Of a stretch of 64,000 bases of DNA, positions 1-8,358 are shown piece after piece. The DNA lies in NCBI GenBank assembly GCA_030645235.1, contig JAUSMV010000030.1, positions 1,546,988 through 1,610,987 on the forward strand, in the 5' to 3' direction. The position numbers and the translations under genes are program-made. The notes below the pieces were generated by a model that had not been told where the DNA came from, made no database searches, and saw only the letters and a list, made by a program, of their open reading frames with translations. Within the stretch, counting starts at the first letter, position 1. Every line of letters begins with the position of its first letter. The stretch comes from Parvibaculum sp. Lineage in GTDB: Bacteria > Pseudomonadota > Alphaproteobacteria > Parvibaculales > Parvibaculaceae.

Positions 1-402
1 GCCGCCGTTGCCGATTGGCGCGTCGATGTGGACGCCACGCAGAAAATCAAAAAGGAAGCAGGGGCCGCCACGCCCTCGCTCACCCTTGTTGAAAATCCCG
101 ACATTCTCGCGACGATTTCAAAACTCAAAACCAATCGCCCCGATCTCGTGATCGGCTTTGCCGCTGAAACCGAAAAGGTCATCGAGCACGCGATTGCCAA
201 ACGCTTGCGCAAAGGCTGCGACTGGATTGTCGCCAACGACGTGTCACCCGAAACCGGCGTCATGGGCGGCGACCTGAACACGGTTCATCTCATTTCCGCT
301 GACGGACAGGAAGACTGGCCGCTGCTGCCCAAACAGGCGGTCGCCGAACGTCTCGCCCGCAGCGTCCTCACCTATATCCAAAACAAGAAGTCCAAAGCAT
401 GA
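1..402 (+). CDS. coaBC: Phosphopantothenoylcysteine decarboxylase/synthetase, C-terminal part
   Basis: The window opens inside this gene; 133 C-terminal residues are visible in frame 1. They carry the CoaB (synthetase) signatures AAVADWR and KIKK near the start and the NDVS motif further on. CoaBC makes 4'-phosphopantetheine in coenzyme A synthesis: it joins cysteine to 4'-phosphopantothenate using CTP, and its missing N-terminal half would decarboxylate the product. The stop codon overlaps the dut start in ATGA, so the two genes are probably translationally coupled. A coaBC-dut pair is common in alphaproteobacteria. Confidence 0.93.
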   Translation, partial: AAVADWRVDVDATQKIKKEAGAATPSLTLVENPDILATISKLKTNRPDLVIGFAAETEKVIEHAIAKRLRKGCDWIVANDVSPETGVMGGDLNTVHLISADGQEDWPLLPKQAVAERLARSVLTYIQNKKSKA

Positions 403-866
403 GTGCAGATATTTCCATCGCCGTGCAGCGTCTCCCTCACGGGGCTGATTTGCCGCTGCCGCGTTACGAGACCGACGGTGCCGCAGGCATGGATCTCGTC
501 GCTGCCATCGCCGCTGATGAACCTCTCGTGCTCGCATCCGGCGCGCGCACGCTTGTGCCCACAGGCCTTGCGATTGCTCTGCCGCGCGGCTTTGAAGCGC
601 AGGTCCGTCCGCGCTCAGGTCTCGCTGCCAAAAATGGTGTCACGGTTTTGAACTCGCCCGGCACAGTCGATAGCGACTATCGCGGCGAGGTCAAAGTCAT
701 CCTCATCAATCACGGGCCGGAGGCTTTCACCATCACGCGCGGCACACGCATCGCGCAAATGGTCATCGCACCGGTCACGCGCGGCATCTTCCGCGAAGTC
801 GCTTCACTTGACGAAACAGCGCGCGGCGCTGGCGGTTTTGGTTCGACCGGCACAGGAGGCCAATAG
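399..866 (+). CDS. dut: dUTP diphosphatase
   Basis: A 155-residue protein, the usual length for trimeric dUTPase. All five motifs are present in order: AGMDLVA (about residue 28), PRSGLA (about 70), [11 protein letters not shown] (about 88), GTRIAQMV (about 117) and the Gly-rich GAGGFGSTG tail that closes over the substrate. It hydrolyses dUTP to dUMP and pyrophosphate, keeping uracil out of DNA and supplying dUMP for dTMP synthesis. The start overlaps the coaBC stop by 4 nt. Confidence 0.97.
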   Translation: MSADISIAVQRLPHGADLPLPRYETDGAAGMDLVAAIAADEPLVLASGARTLVPTGLAIALPRGFEAQVRPRSGLAAKNGVTVLNSPGTVDSDYRGEVKVILINHGPEAFTITRGTRIAQMVIAPVTRGIFREVASLDETARGAGGFGSTGTGGQ

Positions 867-869
867 TTC

Positions 870-1319
870 ATGCTTCGCCTTTCCAAGAAAACTTGGCTCG
901 CGCTTGAAGCGGTTGTGGACGTTGCGATCAACGCGCGGCCCGATCCTGTGCAGTCCAAAGAAATCACCAAGCGTCAGGGCATCCCGCAACGCTATCTCGA
1001 ACAAGTGATGCAGCAGCTCGTTCATGCGGGCATCCTCAAAGGCGTGCGCGGACCGCGCGGCGGTTATCGTCTGGCGCGCGAACGCCGCCGCATTTCAGTC
1101 GGTGAAGTTGTGCGCGTCGTCGGTGCGATGGAATCGGCTGATGATCCTGTTACAAGCGGGCCCTCCGATCTGGGCGAGCGCGTCATTGCGCCGCTCTGGC
1201 AGGAAGTGCAGACCGAGTTGATGGAACGTCTTGAAAAAATCACTGTCGATGATCTCTGCCGCCGTGCCGAAAGCGCCGGCGTTGACAATGGTGTCCCCAC
1301 CCCCGACTTCACCATTTGA
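870..1319 (+). CDS. Rrf2 family transcriptional regulator
   Basis: 149 residues. The N-terminal winged helix (residues 1-80) contains the family signature RGPRGGYRLAR at about residue 60. The IscR-type cysteine cluster is absent: only one Cys is seen, near residue 130, so an Fe-S cofactor is unlikely. The start lies 3 nt after dut and the gene is followed 34 nt later by cysK. Rrf2 proteins without the cluster next to cysK (CymR type) often control cysteine metabolism. That role is an inference from context. Confidence 0.9.
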   Translation: MLRLSKKTWLALEAVVDVAINARPDPVQSKEITKRQGIPQRYLEQVMQQLVHAGILKGVRGPRGGYRLARERRRISVGEVVRVVGAMESADDPVTSGPSDLGERVIAPLWQEVQTELMERLEKITVDDLCRRAESAGVDNGVPTPDFTI

Positions 1320-1353
1320 GTTTTGAACATTTTTTCCGACACAGGAGAACAAG

Positions 1354-2307
1354 ATGTCTGACAAAAAACCAGGTCGCGGTCGTATCTATGACAATATCAC
1401 GCAGACCATCGGCGACACGCCGCTGGTGCGCCTGAACCGCATGGCGAAAGAAGCCGGTGCGGTTGCTGACATTCTCCTGAAGCTCGAATTTTTCAATCCC
1501 ATGTCGAGCGTCAAGGACCGTATCGGCGTCGCGATGATCGATGCGCTCGAACGCGAAGGCAAGCTTCTGCCTGACACAGTTCTCATTGAACCCACATCCG
1601 GCAATACAGGCATTGCGCTCGCTTTCGTCGCTGCCGCGCGCGGCTACAAGCTCGTCCTCTGCATGCCGGAAAGCATGTCGCTTGAACGGCGCAAGATGAT
1701 TGCGATCCTCGGCGCACAGATCGAACTCACGCCGGCCGAAAAAGGTATGAAGGGCGCCATCGCACGCGCCGAAGAATTGCTGTCGGTCTATCCCAACTCC
1801 GTCATGGTGCGTCAGTTTGATAATCCGGCCAATCCCGACATTCACAAGCGCACGACAGCAGAAGAAATCTGGAACGACACCAATGGCGCGGTGGACGCCG
1901 TCATTTCCGGCGTCGGCACAGGCGGCACGTTTACAGGCGTCGGCTCATTGAAGGTACGCAAGCCTTCCCTGCAAATGATCGCGGTCGAGCCCGAAGACAG
2001 CCCCGTCCTTTCAGGCGGTCAGCCCGGCCCGCATAAAATTCAGGGCATCGGTGCCGGTTTCATTCCGGGCAATCTCGACAAATCCCTCATTGACGAGGTC
2101 GTCACCATCGGCAATGAAACGGCGTTCGAGACCGCGCGCAAAGTCGCCAAGCTCGAAGGCATCCCTTGTGGCATTTCATCGGGTGCGGCCATTGCCGCCG
2201 CGCTCGAAGTCGGCACGCGGCCCGCGATGAAGGGTAAAACCATCGTCGTGATTATTCCTTCTTTCGCCGAACGCTATCTTTCAACGGCGCTTTTCGACGG
2301 TATCTGA
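1354..2307 (+). CDS. cysK: Cysteine synthase A (O-acetylserine sulfhydrylase)
   Basis: 317 residues, a typical OASS length. The PLP lysine is in [11 protein letters not shown] (about residue 53). The phosphate- and substrate-binding loop [11 protein letters not shown] follows at about residue 80, and the Gly-rich [13 protein letters not shown] loop at about 188. It makes L-cysteine from O-acetylserine and sulfide in the cytoplasm. An AGGAG ribosome site lies just before the ATG. It follows the Rrf2 gene in the same direction and is probably co-transcribed with it or regulated by it. Confidence 0.97.
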   Translation: MSDKKPGRGRIYDNITQTIGDTPLVRLNRMAKEAGAVADILLKLEFFNPMSSVKDRIGVAMIDALEREGKLLPDTVLIEPTSGNTGIALAFVAAARGYKLVLCMPESMSLERRKMIAILGAQIELTPAEKGMKGAIARAEELLSVYPNSVMVRQFDNPANPDIHKRTTAEEIWNDTNGAVDAVISGVGTGGTFTGVGSLKVRKPSLQMIAVEPEDSPVLSGGQPGPHKIQGIGAGFIPGNLDKSLIDEVVTIGNETAFETARKVAKLEGIPCGISSGAAIAAALEVGTRPAMKGKTIVVIIPSFAERYLSTALFDGI

Positions 2308-2339
2308 TTTTACGACGACCTGTCACACCGAGTACCCCC

Positions 2340-3326
2340 ATGCTTGCCAAGCTCAATATCGACCGCTTCCTGCAACTCATCATCGCGGTCGTGATTGCGG
2401 CCATCATCTATCCGGCGGCGGGGGCGACAGGCAGCCCGCTTCATATTGAATATGTCGCGAGCTACGGCATCTCGATTGTCTTCTTTCTCTACGGGCTCAC
2501 GCTCGCACCGGAAAAAATGAAAGCGGGCCTCGTCAAATGGCGTGTGCATATTGTTGTGCAGCTTGCCACTTTCGTTCTCTTCCCGCTTGTCGTCCTCGCG
2601 CTCATCGTTACGTTGCGCGGTCGCCTGCCCGACGAAGTGCTTGTCGGTTTCTTCTATCTTGCGGCGCTCCCCGGCACCGTCTCCTCATCGGTCGCGATGA
2701 CGTCGCTTGCCCGCGGCAATGTGCCCGTCGCGATTTTCAACGCAACGCTGTCGGCCTTCCTCGGCGTCTTTCTCACACCGCTTCTGATGGCATGGTATCT
2801 CAACACGACAGGCGCATCGCTGCCGCTTGAAAGCGTCATTCTGAAAATTGTGTTGCTGGTGCTGGTGCCCACCGCCATCGGTCAGGTCGCGCATTTCTGG
2901 TTGAAAGATTGGGCGACGCGCAACAATGCATGGCTCAAATGGTGCGACAAGGCGGTGATCCTCGCCATCGTCTATAATTCATTCTGCGATTCAATCGTGG
3001 AAGGCGTCTGGTCGGATCACGATGCGAGCCTGCTCGCCACCATGATCGCCCTCGTTATCGCGCTCTTCTTCGTCATCTATTATCTGATGAAGCTGCCTTG
3101 CCGCGTTCTGGGCTTTGATCGCGAAGACACGATCGCCTGCATTTTCTGCTCATCGAAAAAATCACTCGCGACCGGCGTGCCTTTGGCGAAAGTCATTTTC
3201 GGCGCGACGCCCGCGCTTGGTCTCATCATCGCACCGCTGATGCTTTTTCACTTTTTCCAGCTTGTGATCGTCAGCGTCATCGCCAATAAATATGCGCAAG
3301 AGGCCGATGCCGACGCTAAGGCTTAA
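2340..3326 (+). CDS. Bile acid:sodium symporter family (SBF-like) membrane transporter
   Basis: 328 residues, highly hydrophobic, with about nine or ten membrane spans. It matches the SBF-like family (YfeH/RCH1 type), with the conserved polar stretches TVSSSVAMTSLARGN (about residue 115) and SSKKSLATGVPLAK (about 270) that line the ion path in this fold. The substrate cannot be read from sequence; bile acids are not implied. The stop codon overlaps the convergent HxlR gene by 4 nt. Confidence 0.88.
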   Translation: MLAKLNIDRFLQLIIAVVIAAIIYPAAGATGSPLHIEYVASYGISIVFFLYGLTLAPEKMKAGLVKWRVHIVVQLATFVLFPLVVLALIVTLRGRLPDEVLVGFFYLAALPGTVSSSVAMTSLARGNVPVAIFNATLSAFLGVFLTPLLMAWYLNTTGASLPLESVILKIVLLVLVPTAIGQVAHFWLKDWATRNNAWLKWCDKAVILAIVYNSFCDSIVEGVWSDHDASLLATMIALVIALFFVIYYLMKLPCRVLGFDREDTIACIFCSSKKSLATGVPLAKVIFGATPALGLIIAPLMLFHFFQLVIVSVIANKYAQEADADAKA

Positions 3327-3781
3327 AGCGTAACGGCACCCGGTCCTGCTTCCACATGCACGTCGCGCGCATGGAGCGGCTCACCGCAATCTGAGCAGAT
3401 CAACTCGCCCACCGTCACATGGCCGCATGTGTCATGGATGCGCAGGAGCGGCACGCCTTCCGGCCCCGCCATATGCTTGTCGCCCCATTGGGCGAGCGTC
3501 ACCATCACAGGATAGAGGTCACGGCCGCGCTCGCTCAGGCGATACTCTTCGCGCTTCGGGCGCTCCTGATAGGCGACCCTGTCGAGCACGCCCGCCTCGT
3601 GAAGTTTCTTCAGGCGGTCGGCGAGCACATGACGCGCGATACCGAGACGGCTTTCAAAAGCCTCAAAGCGCCGCGTGCCCAAAAAACATTCGCGCAAAAT
3701 CAGCAGTGTCCAGCGGTCGCCGACAACGGACAATGTCCGCGCCACCGAACAGGCCTCCTGGTCGAGATCTTCCCAACGCAT
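3323..3781 (-). CDS. HxlR family transcriptional regulator
   Basis: 152 residues. The winged helix-turn-helix at residues 10-95 includes the family hallmark SVVGDRWTLLILRE and the segment HVLADRLKKL. The C-terminus holds a small zinc-ribbon-like arrangement, CGHVTVGELICSDCGE (residues 120-135), seen in a subset of HxlR proteins. It is divergent from the SDR gene, with GAAC/GTTC repeats in between, so it probably controls itself and that gene. The inducer is unknown. Confidence 0.9.
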   Translation of the reverse strand: MRWEDLDQEACSVARTLSVVGDRWTLLILRECFLGTRRFEAFESRLGIARHVLADRLKKLHEAGVLDRVAYQERPKREEYRLSERGRDLYPVMVTLAQWGDKHMAGPEGVPLLRIHDTCGHVTVGELICSDCGEPLHARDVHVEAGPGAVTL

Positions 3782-3793
3782 CTGCTCACCTCT

Positions 3794-3857
3794 GAACGAG
3801 CGGGTTCATTTTCGTTCATCAGGATAGCTTGACAGGTTCTCTTATGGAACCCACTTT
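3794..3857 (+). promoter_or_regulatory. Divergent promoter region with GTTC/GAAC inverted repeats
   Basis: A TTGACA -35-like element (3829-3834) faces the SDR gene. An inverted repeat GGTTC-N7-GAACC (3835-3851) fills the spacer. A second, shorter one, GAAC-N6-GTTC (from 3794), lies nearer the HxlR start. The position over a divergent promoter suggests an HxlR operator. The -10 element is weak and its choice is uncertain. Confidence 0.5.
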
Positions 3858-3894
3858 CAACCGATCTTGCCGCAATCCTTTCAGGAGCGCCCCC

Positions 3895-4611
3895 ATGAAC
3901 CAGAAAGCGTCCACAAAACCCGTTGCCCTCATCACCGGCGTCGGCCCCGGTACAGGCTCGGCCCTTGCCCGCCGCTTCCACAAAGCAGGCTATGCAGTGG
4001 CGATGCTGGCGCGCGACGCCGACCGCCTGAAGGCATTGGAGACCGAACTTTCAGGCTCAAAAGCCTATATCTGCGACGTGGCGGACAGCGCCCAAGTCCA
4101 TGCAACGATTGACAAAATCAGGTCCGACCTCGGCAAGCCGGACGTGCTGATCCACAATGCGGTCGGCGGCGGCTGGGGCACGTTCCTCGACATCAAACCG
4201 GAATTGCTCAACCGCAATTTCCAGATCAACACGATGGGTCTCCTCTATCTCGCGCAAGCGCTTGCGCCCGATATGATCGCCAAGGGCAAGGGCACGATCA
4301 TCGCCACCGGCAACACATCCGCCCAGCGCGGCCGCGCCCTCTTTGCAGGCTTTGCGCCCACCAAAGCCGCCCAGCGTATTCTTTGTGAAAGCATGGCGCG
4401 CGACTTGGGGCCCAAAGGTGTCCATGTCGCTTACGTCCTTATCGATGCCGTCATCGACGTGCCGTGGACGCGCGAAGCCTTTCCCGACAGACCGGATGAT
4501 TATTTCATTCAGCCCGCGCACATTGCCGATGAAGTTTTCCATGTCAGCGAACAGCCGCGCTCGGCATGGTCCTTCAATGTCGAAATTCGTCCCTTCGGCG
4601 AAGTCTGGTAA
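3895..4611 (+). CDS. SDR family protein lacking the catalytic tyrosine
   Basis: 238 residues from the ATG at 3895, chosen because AGGAG lies just upstream and the protein then begins shortly before the Rossmann strand VALITGVGPGTGSALA. A longer reading from 3829 adds residues unlike the family. The NAD(P) loop TGxxxGxG is present. The usual active-site YxxxK is FAPTK, so Tyr is replaced by Phe. Catalysis by the standard SDR mechanism is therefore doubtful. Similar Phe variants form a known side branch of SDRs with unclear activity. Confidence 0.88.
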   Translation: MNQKASTKPVALITGVGPGTGSALARRFHKAGYAVAMLARDADRLKALETELSGSKAYICDVADSAQVHATIDKIRSDLGKPDVLIHNAVGGGWGTFLDIKPELLNRNFQINTMGLLYLAQALAPDMIAKGKGTIIATGNTSAQRGRALFAGFAPTKAAQRILCESMARDLGPKGVHVAYVLIDAVIDVPWTREAFPDRPDDYFIQPAHIADEVFHVSEQPRSAWSFNVEIRPFGEVW

Positions 4612-4653
4612 AAGCCGCCAATCGAAATTCCGCGCCGCGCCCCGAAAGTTTAA

Positions 4654-5433
4654 GTGATGAACATGTCCGTCCCCGTTGCTGAACCGATCTTCTCTTCTGA
4701 CGGCAATGATTGGGTGCCCCATGCGGAAGCGAGCGGTCCCTTCCGCGGTCTCCATGGCGGCGCCGTCTCAGGTCTCGCCGTCGCCGTGCTGGAAGAAATG
4801 GCACGCGCTGAAGGCTTTGGCATACCAACCACAGCGACCGTTTTTATTCTGCGACCCGCGCCACTTGAAAAACTCCAAACCAAAGTCACGCCGCTCCGCA
4901 TCGGTGGCCGTGTCGCTATTTTGGAATCGGAACTTTTTTGCGGCGACAAGCTCATCGCCAAAGCGACAGCCGCGTTTGTGAAACCGATCAACTTACCCGA
5001 ACTTAAAATTGCAGAAGCGCCACAGATAAAAGTTGATCCCACATCGCTCCCCAAATGGCAACGCACGACCAATGTGACCCGCATCACATTCTTTGACGCA
5101 CTCGACATTCGCGATGATGGCAAAGGCACCAAATGGGGAAGGATGCTCCGCCCCATGACACCTTTCGACACACCTTTCGCCAGCCTCTTTGCCTTATCGG
5201 ATAACGGCACGCCCTATTGGCTTTCGGGCACGGAGCTCTGGCCACCGCGTTGGGGCTTTCCGAATATCGATGTCGCGCTCCACGTCACGCGCCCGCGCGT
5301 CGGCGACTGGGTCGGTGTCACGCCGACTTCCGATTGGCGTGTTGAAGGCAATGGTCTTACCGAGGCCGCGATCCATGACGAGCAGGGTTTGTTAGGTCGT
5401 GGTTGCCAAACGGTTGTCGTCACACCGATCTAG
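4654..5433 (+). CDS. Acyl-CoA thioesterase-like protein with two hotdog domains
   Basis: 259 residues. The N-terminal half (about 20-105) has the hotdog pattern GPFRGLHGGAVSGLAVAVLEE, as in the TesB-like thioesterase family. The second hotdog (about 140-258) contains WLSGTELWPPRWGFPNIDV. Such double-hotdog proteins hydrolyse acyl-CoA thioesters; the chain length preferred is not evident. Two adjacent ATG codons (4654, 4657) have only a weak ribosome site. It follows the SDR gene by 42 nt and may share its transcript. Confidence 0.82.
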   Translation: MMNMSVPVAEPIFSSDGNDWVPHAEASGPFRGLHGGAVSGLAVAVLEEMARAEGFGIPTTATVFILRPAPLEKLQTKVTPLRIGGRVAILESELFCGDKLIAKATAAFVKPINLPELKIAEAPQIKVDPTSLPKWQRTTNVTRITFFDALDIRDDGKGTKWGRMLRPMTPFDTPFASLFALSDNGTPYWLSGTELWPPRWGFPNIDVALHVTRPRVGDWVGVTPTSDWRVEGNGLTEAAIHDEQGLLGRGCQTVVVTPI

Positions 5434-5437
5434 GTCC

Positions 5438-5456
5438 TCTCCCCTCTCCGGGGAGA
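5438..5456 (+). terminator. Hairpin after the thioesterase gene
   Basis: A perfect 7-bp stem, TCTCCCC-loop-GGGGAGA, starts 5 nt after the stop codon. The following tract (ATATTCCTTTT) is only moderately T-rich, so this may be a weak intrinsic terminator. Confidence 0.5.
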
Positions 5457-5543
5457 TATTCCTTTTCGGGCATAATTTTATTGTCAGGCATAAAGTGGAA
5501 AATCCCCACCCGTGCATATGTTTTTTTTGCGCCTCACGCGACA

Positions 5544-5607
5544 CTCGACGAACCGACTAACGATCTCTGCATGGAAACACTCAATCTCTTGCAAGAAATG
5601 TTGATTG
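5544..5607 (+). repeat. ABC-F-derived interspersed repeat, copy A
   Basis: One of three copies in the window (others 26555-26620 and 49296-49359). It shares about 90% of positions with the 49296 copy in the common core, judged by eye. Read in frame it gives LDEPTNDLCMETLNLLQE, which matches the Walker-B/D-loop segment of ABC-F ATPases such as Uup (LDEPTNxLDxETLxLLxE). It stands alone: neither flank continues the ABC-F sequence. It lies in the 273-nt gap between the thioesterase and E1-like genes. Confidence 0.8.
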
Positions 5608-5706
5608 TTTCGAGCCTTTGTTGAGCCTCAAAATCACTTAATTCCCGCTTTTCTAAAGTCCTCTCCCGCCCGCAAAAACGCTATACTCCGCTCAGGAGAA
5701 AACCAG

Positions 5707-6495
5707 ATGTTCCTCACCGACACCCAGTTAGAGCGCTACGCCCGCCATATCGTGCTGAAAGAAATCGGCGGGCCGGGCCAGAAGAAATTATTGAAATCCC
5801 GCGTGCTCGTCATCGGCGCAGGCGGTCTCGGTGCGCCTTGTCTGATGTATCTTGCCGCCGCCGGTATCGGCACAATCGGTATCATTGATGCTGACACGGT
5901 GTCGCTCTCCAACCTCCAGCGTCAGATTATTCACGATACGGACAATATCGGTATGCTGAAGGTTGAAAGTGCCGCCATCGCTCTCGCGCGCATCAATCCA
6001 GACGTTCACGTCATTGCTCACCGCGAACGCCTCACCGCCGAGAACGCTGAGATCATCATTGCCGATTATGATCTCGTCGCCGATGGTTGCGATAATTTTC
6101 CGACGCGCTTTCTCGTCAACGACGCCTGCCATGCCACCAAGCGCACGCTGATCTCAGGTGCCGTCGGTCCCTTTGAAGGTCAGCTCGCGACGTTCAAATC
6201 GCATGAGCTGGATGATAAAGGCGTGCCTTATCCGAACTATCGCGACCTCGTGCCCGAAGCCCCGCCCGCTGGCATGATGCCGGCCTGCGAAGAAGCAGGC
6301 GTACTCGGCGCGCTTACCGGCGTCATCGGCTCGATGATGGCATTGGAAGTCATCAAGGAAATCACAGGTGCCGGCACGAGCCTTGCCGGACGGTTGTTGA
6401 TTTACGACGCCCTCGACATGCGCATGCGCGTCATCGGCTTGCCGCATGATCCGGAGAACCCGCTGACAGGTGCGAAGGCAACAGCCGTCGCCTGA
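5707..6495 (+). CDS. HesA/MoeB/ThiF family E1-like adenylyltransferase
   Basis: 262 residues from the ATG at 5707, chosen because AGGAG lies 8 nt upstream and residue 1 then matches the family N-terminus (LTDTQLERYARHI). The ATP loop GAGGLGAP is at about residue 38, the Arg finger region SNLQRQIIH at about 70, and DGCDNFPTRFLVND at about 128. The family adenylates the C-terminus of MoaD- or ThiS-like proteins for sulfur transfer. The zinc CxxC pair of MoeB is missing (NYRD where CYRC is usual) and no second pair is seen near the C-terminus, so the exact partner is uncertain. Confidence 0.9.
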   Translation: MFLTDTQLERYARHIVLKEIGGPGQKKLLKSRVLVIGAGGLGAPCLMYLAAAGIGTIGIIDADTVSLSNLQRQIIHDTDNIGMLKVESAAIALARINPDVHVIAHRERLTAENAEIIIADYDLVADGCDNFPTRFLVNDACHATKRTLISGAVGPFEGQLATFKSHELDDKGVPYPNYRDLVPEAPPAGMMPACEEAGVLGALTGVIGSMMALEVIKEITGAGTSLAGRLLIYDALDMRMRVIGLPHDPENPLTGAKATAVA

Positions 6496-7491
6496 TCACA
6501 TGATCGCGGGAATGACGCGGTCCGGCGGACGGTGTCCGTCCATGAATGTCTTGATATTGACGATCACCTTACCGCCCATTTCAACGCGGCCTTCAATGGT
6601 CGCGGAACTCATATGCGGCAGTGACACGACATTGCGGAGTTTAATGAGGCGCGGATTGATCTTCGGCTCGTTCTCAAACACGTCCAGTCCCGCGCCGCCC
6701 AATTCGCCTGCCTCCAGCGCGCGCACCAGCGCGTTCTCATCGATGATCTCACCGCGCGCTGTGTTGACGATATAGGCGTCGGGCCGCATCAGTTTCAAAC
6801 GTGCCGTATCGATCAGATGGAACGTCGCGGGCGTATGCGGGCAGTTCACCGAAACGATATCGACCTTGGGCAACATGTCGTTGAGGTTTTCCCAATAGGT
6901 CGCTTCGAGTTCTTTCTCCATCACGGCGTTGGCCGGTTTGCGGTTGTGATAATGAATTTCGAGACCAAAGGCTTTGGCACGGCGCGCCACCGCCTGCCCG
7001 ATGCGGCCCATGCCGATAATGCCGAGGCGCTTGCCGAAAATGCGTCTGCCGAGCATCCATGTCGGCGACCAGCCCGGCCACTCGCCTTCATTGTCGCGCA
7101 GGAAACGCGCGCCTTCAGAGAGACGACGCGGCACGGCGAGAATGAGTGCCATGGTCATGTCAGCCGTGTCTTCGGTCAGCACGCCCGGTGTGTTCGTCAC
7201 CGTGATGCCGCGACGGCGGGCAGTCTCGACATCCACATTGTCAACGCCTGTACCAAACTGCGCGATGAGGCGGAGCTGTGGTCCGACCTGGGCCAGGAGT
7301 TTCGCGTCGATCCTGTCGGTCACGGTCGGCACCAGCACGTCGGCTTCCTTGACGGCGGCCACCAACTCGGCATGGCTCATTGCATGATCGTCGGCGTTCA
7401 ATCGCACATCGAAAAGCTCCCCCATCCGCGCCTCAATCACATCAGGCAATTTGCGGGTCACGATGACGAGCGGTTTTCTGGGAGAGGGCAT
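6496..7491 (-). CDS. D-2-hydroxyacid dehydrogenase (glyoxylate/hydroxypyruvate reductase type)
   Basis: 331 residues. The NAD(P) Rossmann loop GIIGMGRIGQAVARRAKAFG is at about residue 158. The catalytic triad is visible: Arg in NTARGEII (about 241), Glu in FENEPKIN (about 270) and His in LPHMSSAT (about 289). It resembles D-glycerate dehydrogenases, which interconvert D-glycerate and hydroxypyruvate or reduce glyoxylate; the exact substrate is inferred. It is convergent with the E1-like gene, with no gap between the stop codons. Confidence 0.92.
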   Translation of the reverse strand: MPSPRKPLVIVTRKLPDVIEARMGELFDVRLNADDHAMSHAELVAAVKEADVLVPTVTDRIDAKLLAQVGPQLRLIAQFGTGVDNVDVETARRRGITVTNTPGVLTEDTADMTMALILAVPRRLSEGARFLRDNEGEWPGWSPTWMLGRRIFGKRLGIIGMGRIGQAVARRAKAFGLEIHYHNRKPANAVMEKELEATYWENLNDMLPKVDIVSVNCPHTPATFHLIDTARLKLMRPDAYIVNTARGEIIDENALVRALEAGELGGAGLDVFENEPKINPRLIKLRNVVSLPHMSSATIEGRVEMGGKVIVNIKTFMDGHRPPDRVIPAIM

Positions 7492-7630
7492 GGACTGAAC
7501 GGAGCCTTGAGTGAGTAAGGGACGAGACGGATTTCTGCCTCCCTTGTCTAGCAGAGGGCGGGGGACTTGCCCAAGCGCGTTTCACAGTGGTGACACCATA
7601 ATCTCTCCCCGCCGAATGTCTCTTGGTCCC

Positions 7631-7660
7631 TTGACCCGTCATGGCGGCCCTTGCGATAAA
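7631..7660 (+). promoter_or_regulatory. Probable promoter of the SH3-domain gene
   Basis: TTGACC (7631-7636) and GATAAA (7655-7660) are spaced 18 nt apart on the plus strand, upstream of the exported SH3 protein. Predicted transcription start is near 7667. Confidence 0.5.
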
Positions 7661-7743
7661 GGACACGTGACCAAATCACTTTGCGTTACATGCTGCTTGG
7701 GGCCACCACCAGAAAGAAGCCGATCATCGCCAGATTCAGGGAA

Positions 7744-8355
7744 ATGTCCCGGCTTGCCTTGTTCCACCGCCGCCTCGCGCCGGTGCTTGGCCTCGGCCTG
7801 ATTTTCGCGCTCAGTCACGCCTTGCCGCTTCATGCGACTGAAAAGGCCGAAGCGAAAACCGCGCCGAAGGAGAAAGCCGCTTCCAGGGACAATATAGGCA
7901 CGGACACGGGCCTGCCCGTCCCCCGCTTCGTCAGCCTCAAATCGGCCAAGATCAACGTGCGCCGCGGTCCCGGCAATGACAATCAGATCAGCTGGGTCTT
8001 CAAGCGTAAAGCGCTGCCGGTTGAGATCATCGCCGAGAGCGGACGCTGGCGCAAAATCCGCGACCATGACGGTGAGACCGGCTGGGTGTGGCACGCCATG
8101 CTCGACGGACGCCGCAGCGCCATCGTCATGGGCAAACCCGACGCCACCGGCAAAGTGATGGACCCCGCCTCGCCCGTCGCGCTCTTTGCCGAACCGTCTG
8201 AAAAATCAAAAATCATCGCCTATGCCGAAGTCGGCGTCATCGGACGGTTGCCCTTCTGTCAGGACCAATGGTGCGAGCTTGAAGTCAATGGCTATGAAGG
8301 CTGGGTGCTGCGGTCCGAAATCTGGGGCGCTTATACAGCCGAGAATTTCGAATAA
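7744..8355 (+). CDS. Exported protein with two bacterial SH3 domains
   Basis: 203 residues from the ATG at 7744. A signal peptide is clear: RR near residue 9, then a Leu/Ala-rich core ending LPLHA. Two SH3_4-type domains follow, at about 52-110 (INVRRGPG...WRKIRDHDGETGWV) and about 130-195 (WCELEVNGYEGWV). Such periplasmic domains commonly bind peptidoglycan or proteins. Starts at 7681 (TTG) and 7690 (ATG) are also possible and would lengthen the signal region. No enzymatic domain is seen. Confidence 0.82.
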   Translation: MSRLALFHRRLAPVLGLGLIFALSHALPLHATEKAEAKTAPKEKAASRDNIGTDTGLPVPRFVSLKSAKINVRRGPGNDNQISWVFKRKALPVEIIAESGRWRKIRDHDGETGWVWHAMLDGRRSAIVMGKPDATGKVMDPASPVALFAEPSEKSKIIAYAEVGVIGRLPFCQDQWCELEVNGYEGWVLRSEIWGAYTAENFE

Positions 8356-8358
8356 TTT

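Noticed and set aside
5403-5624. An open reading frame of 73 codons containing LDEPTNDLCMETLNLLQE
   Set aside because: It starts inside the thioesterase gene, only the repeat portion resembles protein and no ribosome site is present; treated as repeat copy A, not a gene.
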